Shown here piece by piece: positions 40,699 through 49,169 of a DNA stretch of 64,000 nucleotides (position 1 is the stretch's first letter; the number at the start of each line of letters is the position of its first letter). Below the pieces are notes generated by a model that saw only the letters and a list, made by a program, of their open reading frames with translations, ran no database searches and was not told the DNA's origin. This stretch comes from JBBPZK01 sp965219175. GTDB lineage: Bacteria; Actinomycetota; Rubrobacteria; Rubrobacterales; Rubrobacteraceae. The stretch lies in the NCBI GenBank assembly GCA_965219175.1, contig CBDCNI010000001.1, positions 2,480,001-2,544,000 of the forward strand, read 5' to 3'. Both the position numbers and the translations under genes were made by a program.

Positions 40699-41460
40699 TC
40701 AGTCCCTCGGCCCGCCGGACACGTACAGGACCTGACCGCTCACGAATGAGGCTTCCTCGGAGGCGAAGTAGAGGATTGCGGAAGCGACGTCCTCGGGTTT
40801 GCCGCCGCGTCCCACGGGGATCTCCTTCGCGCGAGCAGCCACGAAGTCATCGAAGTCGTATCCAAGGCGGGCGGCGGTCTCGCGGGTCATTTCCGTCTCT
40901 ATAAAACCTGGGGCGACGGCGTTCGCGGTTATGCCGTACCGTCCGAGCTCGACGGCGAGCGTCTTGGTGAAGCCCTGGAGACCCGCTTTCGCGGCCGAGT
41001 AGTTGACCTGACCGCAGTTGCCGAGGGCGCTGGTCGAGGAGACGTTGACGATGCGGCCGTAGCGGCGGGCGACCATGTACTTCTGGGCGGCCCGGCTGCA
41101 CAGGAACGCGCCGGTGAGGTGGACGTCCATCACCGAGCGCCACTCCTCGTCGGTCATCTTGTAGATCAGGGCATCCCTGGTAACGCCGGCGTTGTTGACG
41201 AGGATGTCTAGCCGCCCGTAGCGCTTCACAGTCTTGCCGACAGCCTCCTCGATCTCCGTCCGGCTGGTGACATCCACGCGTGCGGCGATGGCATCCATGC
41301 CCTCGTCCACGAGCTGACGCGCGGTCTCGACCACACCTTTTTCCGACACGTCCGTCAGGCACACGCGGGCGCCCTCCGCCGCGAGCCGCCGGGCCGTGGC
41401 CCACCCGATCCCACGTCCCGCGCCAGTAACGAGCGCAACCCTCCCGTCAAGTCGTCCCAA
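40699..41460 (-). CDS. fabG: 3-oxoacyl-[ACP/CoA] reductase FabG
   Basis: 253 residues. TGAGRGIGWATARRL, NNAGVTRDALIYKMTDEEW, VNVSSTSALGNCGQVNYSAAKAGLQGFTKTLA and the end ASFVSGQVLYVSGGPRD are the FabG pattern, with the NxxGITRD-like motif that separates FabG from other SDRs. It reduces 3-oxoacyl thioesters to the (R)-3-hydroxy form with NADPH. Its position before the two hydratase halves makes an (R)-specific reduce-and-dehydrate module. It follows hbd after a 76-base gap filled by a stem-loop. Confidence 0.9.
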   Translation of the reverse strand: MGRLDGRVALVTGAGRGIGWATARRLAAEGARVCLTDVSEKGVVETARQLVDEGMDAIAARVDVTSRTEIEEAVGKTVKRYGRLDILVNNAGVTRDALIYKMTDEEWRSVMDVHLTGAFLCSRAAQKYMVARRYGRIVNVSSTSALGNCGQVNYSAAKAGLQGFTKTLAVELGRYGITANAVAPGFIETEMTRETAARLGYDFDDFVAARAKEIPVGRGGKPEDVASAILYFASEEASFVSGQVLYVSGGPRD

Positions 41461-41489
41461 TCGTTTCTCCCTTCGGTCGAAAGACAGTC

Positions 41490-41538
41490 AGCCAGTCAGT
41501 TTGTCAGCTTTTTGTTTTTACTGACCCGCTGACTGGCT
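41490..41538. repeat. Nested inverted repeat between hbd and fabG
   Basis: AGCCAGTCAG (41490-41499) pairs with CTGACTGGCT (41529-41538), enclosing an inner GTCAG (41503-41507) / CTGAC (41521-41525) stem with a T-rich loop. The outer right arm overlaps the hbd stop codon. It shares the GTCAGC-type arms with the element at 12563-12728. It may attenuate transcription or shield the mRNA between the two genes. Confidence 0.6.
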
Positions 41539-42394
41539 AATATTTGTAGAACCCTTCGCCGGTTTTGCGGCCTAGTTTGCCGGACCGGACCATTGCTTTG
41601 AGGATGCGCGGCGGAGTGTAGTAAGGGTCGCCCAGTTCCTCGTGGACGTAGGAGATCACGTCTAGCGCCACGTCCAGCCCGATGAAGTCGCCCAACTCGA
41701 ACGGGCCGATCGGGAACCCTATACCCTTTTTCATCAGCAGGTCTATGTCTTCTTTGCTCGCCACACCCTCCTCCAACAGCCGCGTCGCCTCCAGCAGGAG
41801 CGGCATCAGGAAACGGTTCGCCACGAAGCCAGGGACGTCCTTCTCGACGACGACCGGCAGCTTGCCGAAAGAAGTTATGAGGGCTTTCACGCGCTCGACG
41901 GTCTCGTCGCTCGTGAGCAGGCCGCGCGCCACCTCGACGGCTTCCCGCAAAGGTGGCGGCGTGAAGAAATGTGTGCCGCAGACTTTCTCCGGGCGGTTCG
42001 TGGCCGAGGCGAGGTCGGTGATGGAGATGGAGGACGTGTTGGTCAGGATGAGGGAGTCCGGCGGGAGCATCGCGTCTAATGCGGCGAAGACTTCTTTCTT
42101 TACCCCTACGCGCTCCACGACCACCTCGACTACGGCTTCCGCGACGGCCAGTTCTTCGACATTAGTCGTCCACTTGATTCGGTCGTAGGCGACGCGGGCC
42201 TCGTCTTCAGTAAACACGTCTTTCTCCACGAAGCGCGCGAGCCCTTCCCGGACGTAGACCTGCGCCTTTTCGAGCGCTTCGACAGCGAGGTCGCAGGCGA
42301 CGACTTCGTATCCGGCCTGGGCGGCTACCTGGACGATGCCCGCGCCCATCGTGCCGGTACCGAGGACTCCTATCGTACTGGAGTCCGGCTCCAC
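41537..42394 (-). CDS. hbd: 3-hydroxybutyryl-CoA / 3-hydroxyacyl-CoA dehydrogenase
   Basis: 285 residues, the length of Hbd/PaaH. The NAD site IGVLGTGTMGAGIVQVAAQAG is at the very start; the catalytic His is in CGTHFFTPPPL and its Glu partner in the VEVARG stretch that follows, with the C-terminal dimer domain GFVANRFLMPLLLEATRLLEEGVAS...GIGFPIGPFELGDFIGLD. It oxidises (S)-3-hydroxyacyl-CoA to the 3-oxo form. The GTG start shares its G with the preceding stop (TAGTG), showing coupling to the phosphotransferase gene. Confidence 0.92.
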   Translation of the reverse strand: MEPDSSTIGVLGTGTMGAGIVQVAAQAGYEVVACDLAVEALEKAQVYVREGLARFVEKDVFTEDEARVAYDRIKWTTNVEELAVAEAVVEVVVERVGVKKEVFAALDAMLPPDSLILTNTSSISITDLASATNRPEKVCGTHFFTPPPLREAVEVARGLLTSDETVERVKALITSFGKLPVVVEKDVPGFVANRFLMPLLLEATRLLEEGVASKEDIDLLMKKGIGFPIGPFELGDFIGLDVALDVISYVHEELGDPYYTPPRILKAMVRSGKLGRKTGEGFYKY

Positions 42395-43455
42395 TAACGA
42401 CCTTCCGTTTCGGCGAGGGAGCCCGCGTGTTGCATGAGGGCTTGAACCCGGTTCCCGAAGGTGGCGAAGCGTTCATCTTTAGTCTGGCCGCTTTTCCAGC
42501 GGGCGTAGATCTGCTGCAGGATGCCGGCCAGCTTGAAGTATCCGAACGTGACGTACCAGTGCATCTCCGAGAGGTCGCGCCCGCTCTTCTCGGCGTAGCG
42601 CTCCATGAACTCGTCCCGGCTCCAGAAACCGGGCTCCGAAGTCACGGTCGGCAGCACTTTCTTCAACTCCTCCGGGTCGCCGGGCTCGGCCCAGTACGAG
42701 AGCGAAACGGCCAGATCGAAGAGCGGGTCGCCAACGGTCGTCATCTCCCAGTCGAGAACCGCCCGCACGTCCGTCAGGTCGTCGGGGTCGAGGACGAGGT
42801 TGTTGAGCTTGAAGTCGTTGTGGATGATCGTGGGTGGCGGACTCTCGGGAACGTTTTTAGCCAGCCAGTCGGCCAGTTGTCCTGCTTCGGGGACGTCGTC
42901 CGTACGTGCTTTATCGTAGCGACCTATCCAGGCTTGCGTCTGACGCTCCAGGAACCCTTCCGGCCGACCCAGGTCTCCCAGCCCGGCCTCCTCCGGGTCA
43001 ATGGCGTGAAGCTCCACGAGGGTGTCGGCGACCGTCCGGCTCATGTCGCGGCGAAGCTCCGGCGTCGGGTCGATCCCTTCCGGGAAAGAGTCGTCCACGA
43101 CCACGCCCTGTCGGCGCTCCATGACGTAGAAGGGAGCCCCTATCACCGACTCATCCTCACAGAAGAAGTACGGTTTCGGGGCGAGCGGATACACCGCGTT
43201 CAACTTCGCCAGGATGCCCGACTCGCGGCCCATATCGTGCGCCTTAGGCGGCACCGGCCCGAGCGGCGGACGCCTGAGCACCCCTTCCCACTCTCCCACC
43301 TTCAGCAAATACGTCAGGTTCGACGCCCCGGAAGGAAACTGCCGGACCTCCAGCTCTCCATCCGGCACCTCCTCGATGCGTCCCCTGATATATTGTCTGA
43401 CCTTCTCCCGGTCGAACCCCTCGCCCTCGCGCACGCCGATGGTCTCACCAGGCAT
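42394..43455 (-). CDS. Aminoglycoside-phosphotransferase-fold protein associated with acyl-CoA metabolism (ACAD10-N-like)
   Basis: 353 residues. The kinase-like fold shows FPSGASNLTYLLKVGEWEGVLRRPP (nucleotide loop), the catalytic block IIHNDFKLNNLVLDPDDL and VRAVLDWEMTTVGDPLFDLA (metal Asp). This ACAD10/11-like branch occurs beside acyl-CoA dehydrogenases; the human enzymes phosphorylate 4-hydroxy-fatty acyl-CoA for further breakdown. Here it is fused to nothing and heads the operon with hbd. It may phosphorylate hydroxyacyl-CoAs, but the substrate is inferred from family and neighbours only. Confidence 0.82.
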   Translation of the reverse strand: MPGETIGVREGEGFDREKVRQYIRGRIEEVPDGELEVRQFPSGASNLTYLLKVGEWEGVLRRPPLGPVPPKAHDMGRESGILAKLNAVYPLAPKPYFFCEDESVIGAPFYVMERRQGVVVDDSFPEGIDPTPELRRDMSRTVADTLVELHAIDPEEAGLGDLGRPEGFLERQTQAWIGRYDKARTDDVPEAGQLADWLAKNVPESPPPTIIHNDFKLNNLVLDPDDLTDVRAVLDWEMTTVGDPLFDLAVSLSYWAEPGDPEELKKVLPTVTSEPGFWSRDEFMERYAEKSGRDLSEMHWYVTFGYFKLAGILQQIYARWKSGQTKDERFATFGNRVQALMQHAGSLAETEGR

Positions 43456-43479
43456 GCCGGCGACCTTCTCTGGACTCTC

Positions 43480-44238
43480 TCAACGTTCCTCCTCTATAAT
43501 AAGGTTCTCGGACGACTCGTCCACGTGGAACAGGCGACCGTCCCTGACCTCGGGTACCAGATCGCTCGCCCCGACGTCGGACACGAAATCTAATACCTCG
43601 TAGGCGTCGTGCTCCGTAAACCAGCGGCCCGTCCGGCTCTGTTTCAGGGCTTCGGGGATATTTCGCCGTTGGTGCTCCATGAAATCGAGGGCCAGCCACG
43701 CGGCATCGTTCAGCTTCCAGCTTTCGGTATCCATACACGAGATGATAGCCGCCGCGCCGAGGAAGTCTTCCAACGTGAAATGTCCACGGGAACCGGCGCA
43801 GATCAGGTACACAGAGTCAGTCCCCGAGGACTCCAGGTAGCGGGCCACGGCCGAGGCGTTTCGGAGGCAGCCGATCAGCACCCGTTCCGCTCCCACTGCC
43901 GCCCCGATAGTCCGGGTGCCGTTCGTAGTGACGAAGACGACGTCCTTACCGGCCACGGTCTCCGGTGGGTACTCGGCTGGAAAGGGACCGAGGTCGTAGC
44001 CTTCGATCCTCTCGGCGTTCTGCTCCCCTCCGCGCAACAGACTGGAAGGGGCGAGGTCTCCACTCACTTCCTCCGCCTGCTCCAGGCTCTCTGCTGGGAA
44101 GACGCGCCGGGCGCCGTTCTCCAGGATGGCGAGCAGAGTGGTCGTCGCCAGAAATACGTCCAGGACGACCACCGTGGCCCCCTCCAGCGTCTCAGGCAGG
44201 ATCTCCTGCCAGCTCATCAACACCCGCAGCCGCTTCAT
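43480..44238 (-). CDS. comB: 2-phosphosulfolactate phosphatase-like protein (ComB)
   Basis: 252 residues. VVVLDVFLATTTLLAILENGARRVFPA, LLRGGEQNAERIEGYDLGPFPAEYPPETVAGKDVVFVTTNGTRTI and CAGSRGHFTLEDFLGAAAII are the three ComB blocks. In methanogens ComB makes sulfolactate for coenzyme M. Bacterial homologues are common in organisms without coenzyme M, where the true substrate is unclear. Neither comA nor comC is nearby. It precedes the acyl-CoA operon on the same strand by 25 bases, so may be part of the same transcript. Confidence 0.85.
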   Translation of the reverse strand: MKRLRVLMSWQEILPETLEGATVVVLDVFLATTTLLAILENGARRVFPAESLEQAEEVSGDLAPSSLLRGGEQNAERIEGYDLGPFPAEYPPETVAGKDVVFVTTNGTRTIGAAVGAERVLIGCLRNASAVARYLESSGTDSVYLICAGSRGHFTLEDFLGAAAIISCMDTESWKLNDAAWLALDFMEHQRRNIPEALKQSRTGRWFTEHDAYEVLDFVSDVGASDLVPEVRDGRLFHVDESSENLIIEEER

Positions 44239-44389
44239 ACGCTTCCCTTTGCCAGATACTCACTCAAAATCCGCTCCATCATACAGAACCCGGCGGCTCT
44301 CATACGTCGGAACCGTCGGTACAAAAATCTCATCCAGTAGAGTAGAATACGCTCGTCGCTTTCGGATCAAGGCTGTTAGAGGAGAACGG

Positions 44390-44848
44390 TTGAGCGATAT
44401 AGAACGAAGAACGGGTAGTCCGGTTCAGCAGTACGAGCAGGAAGACGACGGTCCCTCTTACGTGGAGATAGCTCTGGGCCTCGCTTTTCTGTTCGGTGGG
44501 CTGGTCTTTGGCCTCCTCGACCCGCCTGGCACCCTGGTGATCACATTCGCGTTGATGATCCCCGCCGCCGCGCTGTTGGGAAGCGCGGTCCAGGACGTAG
44601 TCAAGCAGCGGCGCAAGCTCGCACCGGCGGCCAGCAAGGAGCGTGAACTTCTCTCGGCCGCCCAGGAAAACGGGGGCAGCATCACGCCGACGGAGGCCGC
44701 GATGCGGACTTCGCTCACGGTAAACGAAGCCGACCGGATGCTCTCCGAACTTGCGGGTGGAGGTCATCTCCTCGTCGAGAGCGAAGACAATACGCTGTTC
44801 TACAGGCTCCCCGGAAGGCGTGCGTCCGAGCTACAAAGCCTGGAATAA
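44390..44848 (+). CDS. Membrane-anchored winged-helix protein, copy 1
   Basis: 152 residues from TTG 44390, five bases behind AGGAG; the longer open frame upstream is the comB antisense and was dropped. Two hydrophobic helices (about 24-44 and 48-70) form a hairpin, followed by a basic stretch (KQRRKL) and a winged-helix-like domain (84-141: ERELLSAAQENGGSITPTEAA, LTVNEADRMLSELAGGGHL, LFYRLP). The HTH would face the cytoplasm. It is a paralogue of the next gene: 43 of 58 residues agree in that domain, while the membrane parts differ. Function unknown. Confidence 0.72.
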   Translation: MSDIERRTGSPVQQYEQEDDGPSYVEIALGLAFLFGGLVFGLLDPPGTLVITFALMIPAAALLGSAVQDVVKQRRKLAPAASKERELLSAAQENGGSITPTEAAMRTSLTVNEADRMLSELAGGGHLLVESEDNTLFYRLPGRRASELQSLE

Positions 44849-44924
44849 AAGGCTCGCACAGGCTGAATTCATGCACTAGAATAACTGACGACGTTTAGTT
44901 CAAAAGGATGAGGATTCCGACGAG

Positions 44925-45458
44925 ATGAGTGAACTGCAGCGGCACGAACAGGGCTGGATCAAGCAGAGCGTCTCTGGTGTGAACCACTGGGTAGAAAAGT
45001 ACTTCTGGATCGCGCTCGCGCTGGTGTTGATAGCGGTAGCGGCGGTGTTCTCTCCCGACATGCTAAACAAGGTGCTACCTGCATGGTATCTAATCACCCC
45101 CCTCTCCGCGCTCGCCGCTATCGGTTGGGGTGGCATAGGGCTCCGTAAGATCCGGCAAAGGCGCCAGATAAAATCCTCTACAACATCCGGCCCTCTCGAA
45201 AGAGGGTCGCAACGCCTGAAGATCCAACCCAACGGCGAACGGGAGCTTCTGCTCGCCATCCGGGATAACGGGGGAAGCATCACTCCAGCGGAGGCGGCGA
45301 TAGAGACCTCGCTGACCGTGCGCGAGGCAGACTGGATGCTCTCGGAACTTGCGAGCGAAGGCCACCTGCGCGTGGAGAGCGAAGATGGTGCATTGTTCTA
45401 CGTGCTTCCCAGCAGGCGGGCTGGCGAGATCGAAACACCGGAGCATGGACTGACCTAG
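44925..45458 (+). CDS. Membrane-anchored winged-helix protein, copy 2
   Basis: 177 residues. Two membrane helices (about 25-42 and 55-75) are followed by a basic linker (RKIRQRRQ) and a winged-helix-like domain at 105-162 nearly the same as in copy 1 (NGGSITPAEAA, SLTVREADWMLSELASEGHL, ALFYVLP). It begins 76 bases after copy 1, with a TAGAAT box between, so it may have its own promoter. The stop overlaps the convergent enoyl-CoA isomerase gene by four bases. The domain resembles MarR/PadR-type wings more than any enzyme. Function unknown. Confidence 0.75.
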   Translation: MSELQRHEQGWIKQSVSGVNHWVEKYFWIALALVLIAVAAVFSPDMLNKVLPAWYLITPLSALAAIGWGGIGLRKIRQRRQIKSSTTSGPLERGSQRLKIQPNGERELLLAIRDNGGSITPAEAAIETSLTVREADWMLSELASEGHLRVESEDGALFYVLPSRRAGEIETPEHGLT

Positions 45459-46246
45459 CTCCCGGTGAAGTGCGCCTCGCGCTTCTCGAAGAACGCCGCG
45501 ACACCCTCCTTGTGGTCGGCGGTGTGGCCGCAGGCCGTCTGTCCTTCGGCTTCTCTTTCCAGGGCGGTGGCGAGGTCGTTCTCGAAGCTGCCGTGGAGGG
45601 TCTGCTTGATCCGGGCGAGCGTCTTTGTCGGCATCCCGGCCAGATACGACGCTAGGGCGGCCGTCTCCCTGGCGAGGTCTTCTTCATCGACTACTTTATT
45701 CACGAGCCCGATGCGGTGCGCTTCGGCGGCGTCGACCGCTTCGCCGAGCATCGCGAGTTCCATCGCTCTGCCGAGCCCGATCAGGCGCGGCAAGAAGAAC
45801 GAGACCCCGGCGTCTGGAATGAGCCCTATCTTCACGAACGCCACCGAGAACTTCGCGCTCTCCGCCGCAACCCGCAAATCACAGGCGAGCGCTATACCCA
45901 TCCCCGCCCCGTAGACCGAACCGTGCAGAGAAGCGACCACCGGCTTCTCCATCTCGACGAGCTTCATGATCGTATGGCTGTAGGTATTGCGGAGATACTC
46001 TCCGAGGTCCGGCTCCTCACCATTCTGGCTACTCAGGTCTTCGCCCTTCAAGTCCGCCCCGGCCGAGAACCCACGCCCCTCACCCCGCAGGACTAGGCAG
46101 CGTACTTCGTCGTCTTCCGTCGCCCGGTCGAGCGCTTCGTGGACCTCCTCGTGCATCCGGCCGTTGAAAGCGTTCAGGACTTTCGGGCGGTTCAAGGATA
46201 TGGTCGCGACGCCTTCTTGTTTCTCGGACACTATGGTTTCGTACAT
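45455..46246 (-). CDS. Enoyl-CoA hydratase/isomerase family protein, PaaG-like
   Basis: 263 residues of the crotonase fold. The oxyanion-hole segment FSAGADLKGE and SLHGSVYGAGMGIALACDLRVAAE are present. The two catalytic Glu of true hydratases are not: GMGIAL replaces GGCEL, and VAFVKIGLIPDAGVSFFLPRLIG carries Asp in the PDAG form seen in PaaG-type isomerases. A double-bond isomerase or epoxyacyl-CoA isomerase is therefore more likely than a hydratase. It is the last gene of the minus-strand run hydrolase - 3-hydroxybutyrate dehydrogenase - acetoacetyl-CoA synthetase, 13 bases after the last. Confidence 0.83.
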   Translation of the reverse strand: MYETIVSEKQEGVATISLNRPKVLNAFNGRMHEEVHEALDRATEDDEVRCLVLRGEGRGFSAGADLKGEDLSSQNGEEPDLGEYLRNTYSHTIMKLVEMEKPVVASLHGSVYGAGMGIALACDLRVAAESAKFSVAFVKIGLIPDAGVSFFLPRLIGLGRAMELAMLGEAVDAAEAHRIGLVNKVVDEEDLARETAALASYLAGMPTKTLARIKQTLHGSFENDLATALEREAEGQTACGHTADHKEGVAAFFEKREAHFTGS

Positions 46247-46259
46247 CTCTGCGCCTCCT

Positions 46260-48236
46260 CTAGGATTTTCTGGCGAACTCCGCGAAGCGGTCCAGGACGT
46301 CCGGGTTGCTTAAAGAGTCCCGACTTGCGGCTTCGTCGGGTGGGGTGCCGGACAGGATCTTCTTTACCGGCACTTCCAGCTTCTTGCCGTTTAGGGTTCG
46401 CGGTATCTCCGGGACAGCGAATATGTCGTTTGGCAGGTGGCGGGGCGTAGCGCTCTCCCGGATGCTCTGCTTTATCCTGCCGGTTAGGTCTTCATCCAGT
46501 TCAGCGCCTTCTTTTAGGACGACGAAGAGGGGCATGTAGTTGTCGCCGTCCGGGCGGCTCACGTCTACTACCAGGCTGTCGGCTACTTCCTCGATGTTCT
46601 CGACTGCCGCGTAGATCTCTGCGGTTCCCATCCTCACGCCGCCCCGGTTTATAGTCGAATCACTGCGGCCGTAGATCACGCAGGCCCCGTTTTGTTTAAT
46701 GCGGATCCAATCTCCATGCCGCCACACTCCGGGATACATCTCGAAGTAACTCTCCCTGTAACGCTCCCCGTCCGGGTCGTTCCACAGATATAACGGCATC
46801 GAGGGCATCGGCTCTGTTATGACTAGCTCCCCAACCTCGTCCGCGAGCGGCATGCCCGCCTCGTCGAAGGCCTGCACGCTCGCCCCCAGAGACCGGCACT
46901 GCAATTCTCCGGATCTGACCGGCAACAGCGGACATCCTCCTACGAAAGCCGTACACAGGTCGGTGCCGCCGCTGGTCGAGAATAGCCACAAGTCCTCCCC
47001 AACGTTTCCGTAGACCCAATCGAAGCCCTCCGGCGGCAACGGCGAGCCGGTCGAGCCGACGGCTTTGAGGGCCGAGAGATCGAAGTCCCGGCGCGGCTCC
47101 AGCCCGGCCTTCATGCAGGCGGTCAGGTAGCTTGCGCTGGTGCCGAAGTGGGTCATGCCCGCCTCTTCCGCGAACTCCCACAAGACATCCATATTCGGAT
47201 ATCCTGGGTTGCCGTCGTAGAGCAGGATAGCCGACCCGGAGAGTAGGCCAGAGACGACCATGTTCCACATCATCCAGCCGGTCGTCGTGAACCAGAAAAA
47301 GCGATCCTCCGGATGGAGGTCCATGTGCAGGTAGGTCTTCTTCAAGTGCTCCAGCAGTATGCCGCCGTGACCCTGTACGATGGCCTTCGGCAAACCCGTC
47401 GTCCCGGAAGAGTAGAGCACCCACAGCGGATGGTCGAACGACACTGGCTCGAAACGCAACTCCGCGCCCTCGTTCTCCGCTAGGAACTCGTTCCACACGA
47501 CTACGTTTTCGAGACCGCCCGTGTCAGGATCCTCGCTCAGGTACGGCAAGACGACGGTCTTTTCGAGCGTCTGCATCTCACCCTGGAGGCGAGTGACCAC
47601 TTCGGTCCTATCGTAGTCCTTGCCGCCGTAGCGGTAGCCGTCCACCGCAAACAGGACTTTGGGCTCTATCTGCTTGAAGCGGTCGACGACGCTCGAAGTC
47701 CCAAAATCCGGGGAGCAACTAGACCACACGGCTCCGATGGAGGCGCACGCCAGAAACGCCACGAGCGCCTCGGGGACGTTCGGCAGGTACGCCACGACCC
47801 GATCCCCGCGTTCGACGCCGAGCGACCTCAAACCAGCCGCCAGCGAGGCGACTTGGTTCCGAAGCTCACGCCAAGTAAGCGTATCGAGGGGACGAAGCTC
47901 CGAGCGGTGTATGACTGCCGGCTCGTCGGGACGGGCGTTTCGGAATGCGTGCTCGGCGTAGTTGAGCTCCGCGTCCTCGAACCAACGCGCTCCGGGCATC
48001 TTCCGGTCGGCTAGAGCCCGCGCGTACGGTTCGTGGGCCTGTACGCCGCAGAACTCCCAGATGCTGGTCCAGAAGCCTTCCAGATCCGTGACGGACCACT
48101 CCCAGAGACTTCCGTAGTCCTCGAAACGATGTCCTTTTTCATCATCCAGCCACTCCATGTAGCGGGAGATGTTGGTGCCCTGTTTGAACTCTTCCTTAGG
48201 CTCCCACAGGAGCGCGCCTTCGTTGTTCTCGGTCAT
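46260..48236 (-). CDS. aacS: Acetoacetyl-CoA synthetase
   Basis: 658 residues, the length of acetoacetate-CoA ligases. The N-terminal SRYMEWL...FEDYGSLWEWSVTDLEGFWTSIWEF block is specific to AACS. The adenylate motif is LYSSGTTGLPKAIVQGHGG, then FSTSGGTDLCTAFVGGCPLLPV, and the catalytic Lys in TLNGKKLEVPVKKIL. It activates acetoacetate at the cost of ATP. The gene directly upstream makes acetoacetate from 3-hydroxybutyrate, which gives a complete path from 3-hydroxybutyrate to acetoacetyl-CoA. Confidence 0.93.
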   Translation of the reverse strand: MTENNEGALLWEPKEEFKQGTNISRYMEWLDDEKGHRFEDYGSLWEWSVTDLEGFWTSIWEFCGVQAHEPYARALADRKMPGARWFEDAELNYAEHAFRNARPDEPAVIHRSELRPLDTLTWRELRNQVASLAAGLRSLGVERGDRVVAYLPNVPEALVAFLACASIGAVWSSCSPDFGTSSVVDRFKQIEPKVLFAVDGYRYGGKDYDRTEVVTRLQGEMQTLEKTVVLPYLSEDPDTGGLENVVVWNEFLAENEGAELRFEPVSFDHPLWVLYSSGTTGLPKAIVQGHGGILLEHLKKTYLHMDLHPEDRFFWFTTTGWMMWNMVVSGLLSGSAILLYDGNPGYPNMDVLWEFAEEAGMTHFGTSASYLTACMKAGLEPRRDFDLSALKAVGSTGSPLPPEGFDWVYGNVGEDLWLFSTSGGTDLCTAFVGGCPLLPVRSGELQCRSLGASVQAFDEAGMPLADEVGELVITEPMPSMPLYLWNDPDGERYRESYFEMYPGVWRHGDWIRIKQNGACVIYGRSDSTINRGGVRMGTAEIYAAVENIEEVADSLVVDVSRPDGDNYMPLFVVLKEGAELDEDLTGRIKQSIRESATPRHLPNDIFAVPEIPRTLNGKKLEVPVKKILSGTPPDEAASRDSLSNPDVLDRFAEFARKS

Positions 48237-48301
48237 GACCCTTCACCCCTTTTCGGTCTCGCCGGCTGCCCTGGATGATACCCGCTTCCCGCGAGCCGGG
48301 G

Positions 48302-49084
48302 CTAGTGGGCCGTGGCGCCGCCGTCCATCGTGAGGGAGGCGCCGTTTATGAAGGATGCCTCGGGGGCGCAGAGGAAGGCGGCGAGTTCGGCTACCTCTTC
48401 CGGTTCTATGAGGCGCTTTATAGCGGGCTCTGTCAGCATGATCTTCTCCACCACCTCGTCCTCGGGGATGCCGTGGGTCTTCGCCTGGTCGGAGATCTGA
48501 GCCTCCACAAGCGGCGTCCTCACGTAAGCCGGCGCTATACAGTTGGATGTAACTCCCTTCGGCCCGCCCTCCAGCGCCACGACCTTGGAGAGCCCTTCGA
48601 GGCCGTGCTTGGCCGATATGTAGGCCGATTTATACGGTGAGGCAATGGTCCCGTGGATCGAAGATATATTGATGACACGCCCCCAGCCACGCTCGTACAT
48701 CCCAGGAAGAGTCTTCTGGAGGATCCTGAACGGAGCCTCCAGCATCACGCGCAGTATCAGGGAGAAGCGCTCCGGCGGAAACTCTTCTATAGACGCCACG
48801 TGCTGCAGCCCGGCGTTGTTGACCACGATGTCGGCGTCTATGTTCAGGCTGTCGAGCGCGTCGTAGTCCGAGAGGTCCGCTTGGATCGCCTCGCCACCGA
48901 TCTCGTCCGCGACCCGCCGGGCGCCGTCTCCGTCCAGGTCCAATACCGTTACGGACGCGCCCGCGAGGGCGAGCCGTCTAGCGCAAGCGCGTCCGATACC
49001 GCTCGCGGCCCCGGTCACCAGCGCGCTCTTGTTCTTCAGGTCTACATTGGCCGTGAGGTTCGGCACGGCGGAAACGTCGCTCAA
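48302..49084 (-). CDS. bdhA: 3-hydroxybutyrate dehydrogenase (SDR)
   Basis: 260 residues from TTG 49084, five bases behind GGAGG; the longer frame is not supported. ALVTGAASGIGRACARRLA, NNAGLQHVASIEEFPPERF, NISSIHGTIASPYKSAYISAKHGLEGL and the PAYVRTPLVEAQISDQAKTHGI motif are the BdhA hallmarks (IxDQAxxxGI covers the substrate). It oxidises (R)-3-hydroxybutyrate to acetoacetate with NAD. It lies between a possible PHB hydrolase and AACS, in the right order for a degradation path. Confidence 0.93.
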   Translation of the reverse strand: MSDVSAVPNLTANVDLKNKSALVTGAASGIGRACARRLALAGASVTVLDLDGDGARRVADEIGGEAIQADLSDYDALDSLNIDADIVVNNAGLQHVASIEEFPPERFSLILRVMLEAPFRILQKTLPGMYERGWGRVINISSIHGTIASPYKSAYISAKHGLEGLSKVVALEGGPKGVTSNCIAPAYVRTPLVEAQISDQAKTHGIPEDEVVEKIMLTEPAIKRLIEPEEVAELAAFLCAPEASFINGASLTMDGGATAH

Positions 49085-49169
49085 AGCTGCCTCCGTTCTA
49101 CGAGTGTACCTGTATCCCGCTACCAGATTACCAGCAACGAGCTTCCGGCACCCTTCCGCCGAAGCATCT

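Noticed and set aside
42427..43593. Plus-strand frame of 388 codons
   Set aside because: Antisense to the phosphotransferase gene and spanning its start; no domain recognised.
44126..44389. Upstream extension of the first winged-helix protein
   Set aside because: Runs antisense through the comB start and looks non-coding; TTG 44390 has a proper Shine-Dalgarno.
45455..46246. Calling the crotonase a plain enoyl-CoA hydratase
   Set aside because: The paired catalytic Glu are not present and the PDAG pattern fits PaaG-type isomerases better.
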